From NCBI RefSeq assembly GCF_034087045.1, contig NZ_CP139247.1, forward strand, positions 2,754,001-2,818,000: DNA of 64,000 nucleotides. The letters run 5' to 3'. The notes beneath the pieces were generated by a model. That model was not told the origin of the DNA. It did not search any database and saw nothing but the letters and a program-made list of their open reading frames with translations. The translations under genes and the position numbers were made by a program. Positions within the stretch are counted from its first letter, which is position 1; every line of letters starts with the position of its first letter. The stretch is from Chitinophaga sancti. Its GTDB lineage: Bacteria; Bacteroidota; Bacteroidia; Chitinophagales; Chitinophagaceae. Below are positions 36,262 to 45,127 of the stretch, one piece after another.

Positions 36262-38931
36262 TTAGAAAGATATTCTTTGTAGGGTAACAGAGGTAATTGC
36301 TTCCGATTCTTTATATTCCAGGTTGAGTATTTTAAAATATGCGTGACCATACTGACCCATATCTATGAATACAGGTACACGTAAATCCAGGTTGGTAATA
36401 TCAACTGCATTAAGATTAACTCCTACTTCAAATGTGGTAAGATTGATGTTAGTTAATTCAGATGTTTGATTGATGTAGTAGGTATTATACAGATTAGGTA
36501 CATTCACATATTCACTACCAGCTAAAAAATAAACTTCTTTAGGATTGCCAAAATTGAGTGAAGTTAATGGTGTTAACTTCTTTGGTGTAATTCCATCTGA
36601 TTCATATGGTGTATTATTATTTCTGGCTACGGGGTCAAACCAATACATTGAAGCGTTTGCATACCAATTGCTGCTATACACATCAGTTTTACCCCAAGTA
36701 GCATCAGTGGTGTTAAAAGTATCAATACCAACAGTATAAGTATTGGTAGCAAATAACCCATTATAATAAAGTATCCTGATATTAGTACTAACTGGTGATT
36801 TAGCTGATATACTTGTTCCACCTTGCACTAACATAGGATATACACGACCACCTGTACTAAACGATACTTGCGGTGATGCACTAAATACAACTTTCACCTC
36901 TTTACTATCAGTTACTCCCAATGAATCAGTAAATGTTAATGTACTATAGTTTTCAGAATATTTAGTTTTGTATGTCTTATTCAGATAATCGTTGCTATCA
37001 TCAGAATAGGTGAAAGTATAGTTCTTTGGAATGGATAAATTTGATGTTCCTTTTATCTTACTATTATAATCAATTTTGTTTGTCCAATCTAGGGCAGTGC
37101 TTTTAATGTTTGTAATATCTGCTAACGCATAAAAGTCATCATAAGTTTGAAAGATAAAGTGTTTAGGGTTATCCAAAGTGTTATATACATAAAGGTTGAA
37201 CATATTAATAACACTTTTCACAAAATCAAACATCTTAATCCCGTCTGGTGGTGTGGGAACTATTTCATCCCCTAATGTTACATTAACTGTGAACAATGTA
37301 CTATCATCTTTGGAAATTGACAATGCAGCTGACGTAATTGAAGGCGTAGAATAATAGGCTGAAACATTTGCTACACCAAAAACTGTATTTGCAACTCTAA
37401 CCTGTAATTGTTGTGTAGCACCATAGGTAGTTTCAGGAACAATGAAATCAGCGGTGAAATTTAAAGTTTGATTCTTAGCTACTACAAATTTCTGTTCACC
37501 TACTACAGTGAATTTGTCATTATTAATTTCAGTAGATGTTGTATAATCCCGCTTTACTAATTGAATAGAAAATGTTTCTGTACCTGGATTATTACCTGTT
37601 ATACTTCCTGACACCTGTACACGCGCATCACTGGTAAAAGTTCGCTTAACCATCAATAGATTGTGTTCCCTATTGGGGCTGGCTGGATTACCATCACCAT
37701 ATTGTACAGGTGCGTAATCAGTTAAGTAGGTATTATTTTGTGTATCCCACCTGACAGGAAAATATACCATCATATTATTTTGGTCGTATCCTTTATTGTA
37801 ACTGCCTATCTGTGTTGTAGATTTGGTGTATAAGGATCTATTTTCTTTAGTACTTACCGTTAGTTTTTCCTGTGAGTTCGGAATTAATAAAGAATTGAAT
37901 CTAGTTAAAAAGTCTGAACTGCCTTTTATCTCATATGTGTAACCGGCAAATTTGAATATCCTATCAAAATATTCCTTTGCCCATATTGCCGGACGGAAAT
38001 TCTGAAGTTTAATGTTTGAATAACTAACATTTAAATCATCATTTTCAAATTTTTCTCCATAATCCAAGAACACATAAATATAATTACTACCCAAGCTATA
38101 ATAAGTTGAATAGAATGAATTAGTTGTGGTGTTATACCTCTCATACTGGCCTAAAATAGATGTACCTGTTTCCCAGCTTTTAAATGGGCCTTGACTACCT
38201 CCTATATTATCTGATGTATAATGATGTTTTAAATCACTGAAATCTAAATCAGATAATAATGAATCACCCAATGCAGATACAAACCCCTTAAACTTTCCAG
38301 CAATATTAACTGTATAAGTGATGTTGCCTTTCTCATCTATGGTAAAATCCTGCACATACAAATTACCACTAAGCAACAAATAATTGTCTTCATATATTAA
38401 ACAATTAACTGTACGTAATGGTGCGTAATTGAAGAATAATTTATTATTGATGGATTCATCTGCAAATCTATTATGGTGAAATAGATGACCCAATATCTGA
38501 TTATTAGTCTGGGTTCCTTTTAATGTTATAGTTTTAGTTGCAGGGTTTTTCCTATTACTAATGTCGCTAATATCAGACACAGCAAATACGGTTGACAATT
38601 CAATATCTTCTACATCTAATTTTCCATAGTTACTTATGGTATCTTCCAGGCTAGAGTATATAGCCCAATTAGCTGCATCATAATAATCAACGGGGATACT
38701 ACCATCAATAGTAATTTGGTAATAGTGAAAGTATGAAAAGTAATTGCTGGTCAATATCTTATAATAATTCCCTTGAAATTTAAGGTACTGACCGGCACTA
38801 ATTGACATTGAAGAATCTGTTGTTCTGATTGCTACAATATTATAAGGATTAACGTTTACATCATTAACGCCTGAATATAGAGGTGAAGTAGTTGGTGCTT
38901 TTGTTGTCTCTAAAACATAGATTGAATACAT
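36262..38931 (-). CDS. Large tail protein (baseplate/distal-tail-like)
   Basis: An 889-aa, beta-rich, Tyr/Asn/Thr-rich protein without a signal peptide. The first ~230 residues (DVEDIELSTVFAVSDISDIS, KTITLKGTQTNNQILGHLFH) recall tail hub or distal-tail domains. The rest has immunoglobulin-like strands and a C-terminal strand pair (KILNLEYKESEAITSVTLQ). Its place next to the tape measure supports a tail-tip role; the exact function is unknown. Confidence 0.65.
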   Translation of the reverse strand: MYSIYVLETTKAPTTSPLYSGVNDVNVNPYNIVAIRTTDSSMSISAGQYLKFQGNYYKILTSNYFSYFHYYQITIDGSIPVDYYDAANWAIYSSLEDTISNYGKLDVEDIELSTVFAVSDISDISNRKNPATKTITLKGTQTNNQILGHLFHHNRFADESINNKLFFNYAPLRTVNCLIYEDNYLLLSGNLYVQDFTIDEKGNITYTVNIAGKFKGFVSALGDSLLSDLDFSDLKHHYTSDNIGGSQGPFKSWETGTSILGQYERYNTTTNSFYSTYYSLGSNYIYVFLDYGEKFENDDLNVSYSNIKLQNFRPAIWAKEYFDRIFKFAGYTYEIKGSSDFLTRFNSLLIPNSQEKLTVSTKENRSLYTKSTTQIGSYNKGYDQNNMMVYFPVRWDTQNNTYLTDYAPVQYGDGNPASPNREHNLLMVKRTFTSDARVQVSGSITGNNPGTETFSIQLVKRDYTTSTEINNDKFTVVGEQKFVVAKNQTLNFTADFIVPETTYGATQQLQVRVANTVFGVANVSAYYSTPSITSAALSISKDDSTLFTVNVTLGDEIVPTPPDGIKMFDFVKSVINMFNLYVYNTLDNPKHFIFQTYDDFYALADITNIKSTALDWTNKIDYNSKIKGTSNLSIPKNYTFTYSDDSNDYLNKTYKTKYSENYSTLTFTDSLGVTDSKEVKVVFSASPQVSFSTGGRVYPMLVQGGTSISAKSPVSTNIRILYYNGLFATNTYTVGIDTFNTTDATWGKTDVYSSNWYANASMYWFDPVARNNNTPYESDGITPKKLTPLTSLNFGNPKEVYFLAGSEYVNVPNLYNTYYINQTSELTNINLTTFEVGVNLNAVDITNLDLRVPVFIDMGQYGHAYFKILNLEYKESEAITSVTLQRISF

Positions 38932-38946
38932 TTATTCGCTTTATGT

Positions 38947-38954
38947 TTTAAATA
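38947..38954 (-). promoter_or_regulatory. TATTTAAA box before the 889-aa tail gene
   Basis: Minus-strand TATTTAAA, 15 nt before the ATG, followed by ACATAAAG. Confidence 0.5.
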
Positions 38955-39009
38955 GTTTATTTCTGTAATTGCAAAAAAATCGTTAAATTCAGGTGTAATT
39001 TTTTGATTT

Positions 39010-39174
39010 ATGATAAACGGAAGTTGGGTTAGGCATAGAGACCCCAAGCAATTTGAAATCTATGGTATTATGCAAGTAATGATTGTTCATAAAGGATGGG
39101 TAACGTGTACGGTTGGAAATCCATATGAAATGAATACAAAACAATTCGAATACGAAAGTTTAATGCTTGCTTAA
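39010..39174 (+). CDS. Small rightward phage cargo ORF (54 aa)
   Basis: A 54-aa ORF (INGSWVRHRDPKQFEIYGIM..., ending ESLMLA) running opposite to the tail genes around it, with its own terminator 8 nt downstream. Own direction plus own terminator is the pattern of a moron gene. No homologue recognised; the WVTCTVGNPYEM segment looks like a folded beta domain. Confidence 0.45.
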   Translation: MINGSWVRHRDPKQFEIYGIMQVMIVHKGWVTCTVGNPYEMNTKQFEYESLMLA

Positions 39175-39182
39175 AAATAAAA

Positions 39183-39215
39183 AGCCGTTCTAATAATAAG
39201 GACGGCTTTTCTTTT
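39183..39215 (+). terminator. Terminator behind the small cargo ORF
   Basis: AGCCGTTC (39183-39190) with GACGGCT (39201-39207) followed by TTTTCTTTT; A-rich on the other side, so it may also act on leftward transcripts. Confidence 0.7.
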
Positions 39216-39232
39216 ATAATTATGTGAGCAAT

Positions 39233-39526
39233 CTATTTTATCCAATATCTACCTGATTCTATAATTTCAGCGTAGGTTAAAGACTGTCTTTCAAATGGAA
39301 CAATCTTTTCTTTATCTTCTGAATCTTGTATATAAACATCAATTCCTTGAAAGGTAATTCGACGTAAATCCAAATCATTCTTTTCTATTATTCTTGTGAG
39401 TACTTCAGTTATAGGGTAGGGTGATGGAAAAAAATCTACCGGCTTTGATCTAGTGGGGTATAAGATTACTTCATCCTTACACTTTAAATTTAATAATTCC
39501 TCAATTGTTGTTATTTTCTTCTCCAT
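39233..39526 (-). CDS. Phage protein of unknown function (97 aa)
   Basis: A 97-aa protein (KKITTIEELLNLKCKDEVIL..., ending YAEIIESGRYWIK), directly downstream of the GH16-containing tail gene. No recognised domain; possibly a tail-fibre chaperone by position, which is only a guess. Confidence 0.55.
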   Translation of the reverse strand: MEKKITTIEELLNLKCKDEVILYPTRSKPVDFFPSPYPITEVLTRIIEKNDLDLRRITFQGIDVYIQDSEDKEKIVPFERQSLTYAEIIESGRYWIK

Positions 39527-39547
39527 TAGGGATATTTTCCCAACAAT

Positions 39548-42061
39548 TTACAAAGTAATTGTTTTAATTCCGTCAAAAGGATATGATTCACCAATTAATC
39601 TATTACTGCCGTTGGCGTTAGTGTCAGTATAAGGTTCAAACAAAATCCTTTCAACAATAAATTTTTGATAGTTCCAATCAGCCGGACTTCCAGCCCATGT
39701 TTTAGTAGGGTCTGGCAACCAAGGGGCATATGAACCATTGCTTGATGTACCAGAAGGGAACCAAGGGCCTATTGTTAATCGTCCAGGTATATCAGGAATG
39801 AAGGATGTATTAGTCTGCTTCAATACTCCATCGAAATAAAATTCTACTCTGTCTTTGTACCATCTCCATTCATAATCATGGAATGCATCATCATTTGCAA
39901 ATTGTCCTATTGGTGTAAGATTAGCTAAATATACTTCATCATTTTGTGTATCAGGAATTGTTGAATCTTTATATCTCCAACCAGAACCACTACCAGTTTC
40001 ACCTATCCAAGTATTACATTTAAAATTATCAAATGAAGGAATATAAACCGGATTAATAACCGTGCTTACCTTAGTCCAATTGGTTCTTAAATTGGGATTA
40101 CCAGTACCATTATATTTCCATAAACCATTGTTAGTTGATGATTGTGTATCATTTTGGATGCCTATATGATATTGTGGATTTATGTCAAAAAAGATAACAT
40201 TACTTTCAACTTCTAACCAACCATTGAAAATACCCATAACTAGATGCGAAGGAGTTTCGATGTCAATCTCGTGGTTTCTAACTAAGTAATAACCATCATT
40301 AAAGTTGCCCTCACGTTTCAATCCTTCAGCTAATAGTAATTCATAATCAGGGGTTTCTGAATAAACTTCTTCATAATGAAAAGTCCACCAAGCAGGGGCT
40401 ACACCTAACTTCTGTGGTATTTTTGTTCTGATTAAATATCGCCCAAAACCAAGATATTCATTAGATACAATACAACATCCTGTTCTCCTTACCCAAGGTA
40501 GTCCGTACCTTGGGTCGTTACCGTAAATTGGGTCATCCTGGATTGTATGTACTTTCGGTGTGCCATCTCTGTTAACTCCTTGAATATTACCATCATAGTT
40601 ATCACCATGACATTCTAAAACCAATTTACCATCCTGGAAATATATGTTATCACCAACTACACCACCATTGGCATAACCACCCCATGATTTGTGTAATGCA
40701 CCAAAGTTACTAACCAATTGATTCTTATTACTTTCAAAAGCTGATTCATTTTCAAAGTTTATATCAATAGTAGATGACACCTTAGTAAATGGAACTATTG
40801 TAACGTTGACTGGTGTTCTCTCATTGGAATATGTTTTATAAAACCATCTCTTATTTCCCGTTGGTACATCGTGTGGAACTACCCAACTTACTTTGTTGTT
40901 GGTTACTGTGATGAATTGATAAGGAGGTACAGTATAAGAGTTACTTCCATCCAAGTCCTGAATTATTACAGTAGGGTAAGGAGGATTTAATATTCTCTCT
41001 CTCAAATTATTGTCAGTGAGAGATGCGCGATAATAGAAATATTTGTATGTACCTGATGTTCCTATCAGATTGCCGTTACTATCTTGCCTTCCAAATCCTA
41101 AGTATATTTTCTCGTTAACATCACCTGCAAAATTAGTGGAAGATGAAAAGTATGTAGCTGTCGATGGGGAATAATAACCACTATCAACTTTCATAAGGAT
41201 TTGATTATTGTAACTATCAGAAGGATTTGAACCATCTCTCCTAACAAATACTCTGTGCCATTTGTTAGCAATTACAGCGTGGTCAAGTATAATTGATTCT
41301 GTCGTTCCATCTTTTACATGTACCCAATTGATGTATTTTGTGGTAGTATCCATATATATACCTATGTGCCTTGCTGGTGTGCCTGTATACCATAACCATA
41401 ACTTACCATCTACACCAGTTTGTGCTAATTCATCAGTAGTAAGATAAAACCAGAACCCTAATGAATAACTTCTAGTACCATCAGGGCCAAGTATTGAAGC
41501 CTGATTATTACCTGTGCTGTCTGATTGGTCTGGATATAAGGCAGTAACATTTGAAGTTAACCTTATACCAATCTCGTTATCCCACTTTTGAAATCCAATA
41601 CCAATGTTTTCATCAGTAACGGTATATTGGAAATTCCCAAACTGGTCTAAAATATCTCTAAAATTACCCTTCAATTGATACAGAAAACCAATTTTTTCAG
41701 GTAAATAAGAATCTAACAACCCTGTTTCGTTAGATGTAACTATTTGCTGGTTGGCCATTATTGTAAATACTTTGTCCAAAAAATCACCTACTACAATTGG
41801 GGTAGTACTCTTTCTATCTTCGGTGAATATTACAGTATTGTTAGTGTCTCTGTATCTAATAGTATAATCAGTATTAGGTAACATTGAATCAAAGTTGACA
41901 GGAGTAACCAATTGGCCAGTAGTGGTTACATTCACCGTCTTCAAATTGGTATAGCTACTACTTACATCCGGGTCACTTGTCTTTCTAATGTCGATAAGTA
42001 TCTGTGTAGTCTGGTCTAATTCACTTGCAAAATTTATTTTCTCGATATGATATGATTGCAT
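39548..42061 (-). CDS. Tail fibre/spike-like protein with LamG-like and GH16-like glycanase domains
   Basis: An 837-aa putative receptor-binding protein. Residues 1-90 look FnIII-like (LPNTDYTIRYRDTNN). Residues about 155-355 form a LamG/concanavalin-like domain (YSLGFWFYLTTDE, NKWHRVFVRRDG). Residues about 430-800 form a glycoside hydrolase family 16-like domain with the catalytic signature E598-I-D-I-E602 (40256-40270), in the form without the extra beta-bulge residue. The GH16-type strands GFGRYLIRTKIPQ and GVAPAWWTFHY precede it, and HDYEWRWYKDRVEFYFDG follows. GH16 enzymes cut beta-glucans, agar, carrageenan or similar polymers, so this may be a depolymerase for host surface polysaccharide. 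Confidence 0.78.
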   Translation of the reverse strand: MQSYHIEKINFASELDQTTQILIDIRKTSDPDVSSSYTNLKTVNVTTTGQLVTPVNFDSMLPNTDYTIRYRDTNNTVIFTEDRKSTTPIVVGDFLDKVFTIMANQQIVTSNETGLLDSYLPEKIGFLYQLKGNFRDILDQFGNFQYTVTDENIGIGFQKWDNEIGIRLTSNVTALYPDQSDSTGNNQASILGPDGTRSYSLGFWFYLTTDELAQTGVDGKLWLWYTGTPARHIGIYMDTTTKYINWVHVKDGTTESIILDHAVIANKWHRVFVRRDGSNPSDSYNNQILMKVDSGYYSPSTATYFSSSTNFAGDVNEKIYLGFGRQDSNGNLIGTSGTYKYFYYRASLTDNNLRERILNPPYPTVIIQDLDGSNSYTVPPYQFITVTNNKVSWVVPHDVPTGNKRWFYKTYSNERTPVNVTIVPFTKVSSTIDINFENESAFESNKNQLVSNFGALHKSWGGYANGGVVGDNIYFQDGKLVLECHGDNYDGNIQGVNRDGTPKVHTIQDDPIYGNDPRYGLPWVRRTGCCIVSNEYLGFGRYLIRTKIPQKLGVAPAWWTFHYEEVYSETPDYELLLAEGLKREGNFNDGYYLVRNHEIDIETPSHLVMGIFNGWLEVESNVIFFDINPQYHIGIQNDTQSSTNNGLWKYNGTGNPNLRTNWTKVSTVINPVYIPSFDNFKCNTWIGETGSGSGWRYKDSTIPDTQNDEVYLANLTPIGQFANDDAFHDYEWRWYKDRVEFYFDGVLKQTNTSFIPDIPGRLTIGPWFPSGTSSNGSYAPWLPDPTKTWAGSPADWNYQKFIVERILFEPYTDTNANGSNRLIGESYPFDGIKTITL

Positions 42062-42072
42062 TCTTTTAATTC

Positions 42073-42080
42073 TTTAAATA
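42073..42080 (-). promoter_or_regulatory. TATTTAAA box before the GH16 tail gene
   Basis: Minus-strand TATTTAAA directly behind the stop codon of the 427-aa gene and 11 nt before the ATG, followed by GAATTAAAAG. Confidence 0.5.
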
Positions 42081-43364
42081 TTAAGCATTACGTGTATAGA
42101 AATCACCATCAGTACTAACTACAGCTGGAAGTGTATTTGATGCATTGACAAAAATAAAATCTGGGGTAAAACCATCTGACAATGTAAACGTGAACTGTTT
42201 TACGTTCGGCTCTGTCTGGTACTTTTGATTTGACATTTCGTATGAACTGTCAGATAACAATACCGGAACATACAAATCTGGTAATACTTGCATAATTATT
42301 TGCTCACTGGTTAATAGATTAGATAACCATTTTAACATACCATCATTAAGGATACTGGTACTTAATTTGATTTGTTGTTCAGGACTAACTGTTAGTATTT
42401 CGTCTATAATGTTGAATAGTTTATCATCGTAGTCTGCAATCCTACCTTCACTGTTTAGTTTATATGGGCTATTCTTCACTGCCTGTTTAGTTGTAGACAA
42501 TGTACTAATGGGGTTGAATAGTTGTAATGTTTCAAATACTCCAAACTGGTTAACAAAAAACAAGTTAACAGGCTCCAGGTGACAGGGTAATGATTCAATA
42601 ACAAATCTTCTGTTTACTGTAAGCGGGTTTTGTGAATAATCTACTAGCGCAACATCATAATAGGCAACATTAGAGAAGTTGACATTTGTTACAGCTATTT
42701 TAAGATGTTTAAGGCTACAATTAAGTCTGTATAATATTCTTTCATCACCTTGGTCTATACCTTCATAATGCGTGTATAGCAGGTTATTGTTATTATCGTA
42801 GAATTCATATCTACCAGCACACCATAATCCAGAATCAGGCTGTAGATAATGTAAACTTTCATATGAAGATTCATTCACCTTCACATTATCTGGTTTTGAA
42901 GTCAAGAAGTTAACAATACGTCCTGCCTGTGCTACATACTTATTTTGATTATAAGTCTTAAAAGTAATTGGGTCTAACTTTCCATTAAACACATAACAAG
43001 TATCTGACATGTAACTAGCACCATCTATAATACTACCTGATGATGACAGCTTTTCAGTTACTACTATTTTATAAGGAAAGAAATTCTTTTCAAAGTTATC
43101 TACTAATTCTAAAGCTGGTACATGTATTGGTTTGAACTCCCATTTAGCATATGAGCGTAAGATTAATGACAGGTCAATATATGCACCTGTCTGGTTGTTT
43201 GGCTGTGGGTATATCTTTAAACTACTGATTACATTATTACTTACCGCTTCATATACAACTACAGTAAAGTAGATTATATTGGATGCATCTGAAGATACTG
43301 ACCAGATAATATTATTTTTTGAAGGGGTATATTTATAGGGGTTTGATAAAATTGTTAGTGCCAT
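42081..43364 (-). CDS. Phage tail protein (427 aa)
   Basis: A 427-aa beta-rich protein (LTILSNPYKYTPSKNNIIWS at the start; a C-terminal domain with FTFTLSDGFTPDF). This layout is seen in tail-tip proteins of Bacteroidota siphophages that begin with a NPYKYTP-like motif. Exact role unknown. It is just upstream of the GH16 tail protein and likely part of the same tail-tip complex. Confidence 0.6.
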   Translation of the reverse strand: MALTILSNPYKYTPSKNNIIWSVSSDASNIIYFTVVVYEAVSNNVISSLKIYPQPNNQTGAYIDLSLILRSYAKWEFKPIHVPALELVDNFEKNFFPYKIVVTEKLSSSGSIIDGASYMSDTCYVFNGKLDPITFKTYNQNKYVAQAGRIVNFLTSKPDNVKVNESSYESLHYLQPDSGLWCAGRYEFYDNNNNLLYTHYEGIDQGDERILYRLNCSLKHLKIAVTNVNFSNVAYYDVALVDYSQNPLTVNRRFVIESLPCHLEPVNLFFVNQFGVFETLQLFNPISTLSTTKQAVKNSPYKLNSEGRIADYDDKLFNIIDEILTVSPEQQIKLSTSILNDGMLKWLSNLLTSEQIIMQVLPDLYVPVLLSDSSYEMSNQKYQTEPNVKQFTFTLSDGFTPDFIFVNASNTLPAVVSTDGDFYTRNA

Positions 43365-43386
43365 TTTCGTTATATTAGCTTTACAT

Positions 43387-43394
43387 TTTAAATA
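43387..43394 (-). promoter_or_regulatory. TATTTAAA box between divergent tail and cargo genes
   Basis: Minus-strand TATTTAAA, 22 nt before the 427-aa tail gene ATG. The same bases read TTTAAATA just before the rightward 79-aa gene at 43401. Confidence 0.45.
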
Positions 43395-43400
43395 TCATGT

Positions 43401-43640
43401 ATGGAAAACTTTGAAAGAACAGTAATGAATGACGAGGTTAAACTTTATTTTGATTTAAAACGTAGTAGTTTTGGCTATTGTAATATTCAGGCTAGTCATA
43501 TGGGCGTAACTTCTGATTTACTTGCTTGGAAAAATGGACAAGGGGATTGGGTAATACTGAATAAATCTTTGTTAGGTTCAGCGGTAAAAAATTTGGACTT
43601 TGAAATTGACGAAATACTAAAAGAAATTGGAAAAAGATAA
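43401..43640 (+). CDS. Small partner protein of the HEPN-like cargo pair (79 aa)
   Basis: A 79-aa protein (DEVKLYFDLKRSSFGYCNIQ, ending DFEIDEILKEIGKR) without a recognised domain. It runs rightward against the tail genes and is followed after 5 nt by the HEPN-like gene, so the two are surely co-transcribed. A small gene before a HEPN gene suggests an antitoxin or regulator, but the sequence alone does not show this. Confidence 0.55.
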   Translation: MENFERTVMNDEVKLYFDLKRSSFGYCNIQASHMGVTSDLLAWKNGQGDWVILNKSLLGSAVKNLDFEIDEILKEIGKR

Positions 43641-43645
43641 AACAT

Positions 43646-44218
43646 ATGGATATACCAAAAGATAAGATAAATAGCCCATTATTCATACTCAATCAAAGCG
43701 CGCAATTCTTAAGTGAGGGTATTAAATTTGCATATGAAAACATATTTTCTGAAAAGGCCAAAATTGAATCTAATAAAGTAATAACTAAAGTTCCATTCGC
43801 GGCAACCAATATATCATTCTCTCTGGAATTAGCATTTAAAGGGCTTCTGATGTATTTAGGAAGAACAGTTAAAGGACACGACTTGTTAAAATTGTTTGAT
43901 GAGCTACCCTCCTCTTACCAGAATTCAATTGTTAGTTGTGTTGCGACGAATTACAAGTATCCCGAATTTAATATATTCGTTGGGCAAACAGGTACAACAA
44001 ACAACATAGCCGATTATGTAAATTCGGATGGGCTAAGCCACATCGAAAAGATAAGAAAAAGTTTACAGTATAATAGGTTGACATTCCAAGAGTTTCGTTA
44101 CTTCCATGAAATAGATACGAAAGACTTATTTTTTGATTTCCGTATGCTCTGCAATCTGTCAGAGGCATCGATTGCATTACTGTCCGAACTTATATCTGGA
44201 AATATTAACCTTATTTAA
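43646..44218 (+). CDS. HEPN-like domain protein (phage cargo)
   Basis: A 190-aa all-alpha protein. The stretch TNISFSLELAFKGLLMYLGR followed by KGHDLLKLFDELP is the helix pattern of HEPN-domain proteins of the AbiV/ApeA-tail type (S/A-x-x-L-E-L-x-x-K-x-L-L then GH-x-L). A catalytic R-x4-6-H motif is not clear: RYFHE and RLTFQEFRYFHE offer only a loose candidate. Many HEPN proteins are RNases in toxin-antitoxin or abortive-infection systems; others are non-catalytic. With the 79-aa gene it forms a cargo unit inserted in the tail module. Confidence 0.6.
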   Translation: MDIPKDKINSPLFILNQSAQFLSEGIKFAYENIFSEKAKIESNKVITKVPFAATNISFSLELAFKGLLMYLGRTVKGHDLLKLFDELPSSYQNSIVSCVATNYKYPEFNIFVGQTGTTNNIADYVNSDGLSHIEKIRKSLQYNRLTFQEFRYFHEIDTKDLFFDFRMLCNLSEASIALLSELISGNINLI

Positions 44219-44837
44219 TTATTACCCTCGTAGCATCTTGCCTAACATCAATTTGCTGGCTGATTTGTTGAACACAAAAGTTGGCAAATTGACTTTTCAG
44301 GTCATTAATTAACTGTGGAATTTCTTTTGAATAATAACCTTTCCCTTCAAAGCCGTGGTAATAAATCTTGTTAACTATTGCCCATGCTGCATTTTCAATT
44401 TTCTTATCATCATCCAGGTGTGCGAATCTGCTAGGCTCTCCATGATAACGTTCTTCATCACGCAATTGAATATTCTTTGTGGTTATCCAGTCAATAATTG
44501 GCTGAATCGTAGGTCTTTTGTCAGTATAAGTGTGAGGGGTGTTACGTTTAGTTTTAACCCCTGATACCCCTCTATCCTGGTACAATAAGTAATCATTACC
44601 ATACACTTTGATACTATTATCTTCTACCTTCATTTCTATATCTTGAATAGCACCAGTAGTAGAAGAACCTGAAGAATTGATATTATCCTTTACGCGGGAT
44701 ATGAAGTCACCAATAGCTTCTTCTAAAGCGCCCGATACCGCTTCAAATGAATTTCTTGAAGTACCTAAATTTCCCAACTGGTCAATTCTGCTTTGTTGTA
44801 TTGCTCTTCTACTGGCTGATGATAATGATTGTGCCAT
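44211..44837 (-). CDS. HK97 gp10-like tail/neck protein
   Basis: A 208-aa protein with helical N-terminus, the central strand pair SIKVYGNDYLLYQDRGVSGV (typical of HK97-gp10-like minor tail/neck proteins: x-Y-x-x-Y-x-x-x-G), and WAIVNKIYYHGFEGKGYYSK near the C-terminus. Its start overlaps the end of the frameshift tail-chaperone ORF by one base. Tail-completion role inferred. Confidence 0.6.
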   Translation of the reverse strand: MAQSLSSASRRAIQQSRIDQLGNLGTSRNSFEAVSGALEEAIGDFISRVKDNINSSGSSTTGAIQDIEMKVEDNSIKVYGNDYLLYQDRGVSGVKTKRNTPHTYTDKRPTIQPIIDWITTKNIQLRDEERYHGEPSRFAHLDDDKKIENAAWAIVNKIYYHGFEGKGYYSKEIPQLINDLKSQFANFCVQQISQQIDVRQDATRVIIK

Positions 44838-45127
44838 TACTTCATGTTCTTATATTCTATTTGATTCTGTATAATTAAGGTTAAACCCACTACTTCCAAT
44901 GCTGATCTATTCATAATTTCAAAGAAGGTAGTGTTACAATAGTCGGCTACCTCTTTTGCTAACCAATACCATCCGTATCGATGTTGATATTCTTTTTTCC
45001 CCATTGCAACTTCTTCAGCAAATGAACCTTTACTTGTTTGGCCTTTATTCTCATTAACTTCTTCACTGTTTGTAGTATTAAATTGGTCAATGATTTTCCT
45101 AATTGCTTCTTTGACAAAAAAAAACAA
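44837..45127 (-). CDS. Second part of tail assembly chaperone, probably made by -1 frameshift
   Basis: This frame opens only through the nine-T run at 45116-45124 and overlaps the first chaperone ORF by 169 nt in the -1 frame. The residues after the run (VKEAIRKIIDQFNTTNSEEV..., RYGWYWLAKEVADY, FFEIMNRSALEVVGLTLII) have the W-x-x-L-A and L-x-x-L pattern of the T part of GT-type chaperones. It is most likely translated as a fusion from 45579, not from the TTG at 45127. The fusion would be about 246 aa. Confidence 0.6.
   Translation of the reverse strand: MFFFVKEAIRKIIDQFNTTNSEEVNENKGQTSKGSFAEEVAMGKKEYQHRYGWYWLAKEVADYCNTTFFEIMNRSALEVVGLTLIIQNQIEYKNMK

Noticed and set aside
39548..42061. Diversity-generating retroelement variable region in the tail protein
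   Set aside because: No reverse transcriptase gene and no template repeat in the prophage.
45127..45127. TTG at 45127 as an independent start of the second chaperone ORF
   Set aside because: It falls just before the nine-T run inside the first ORF; frameshift fusion explains the arrangement better.
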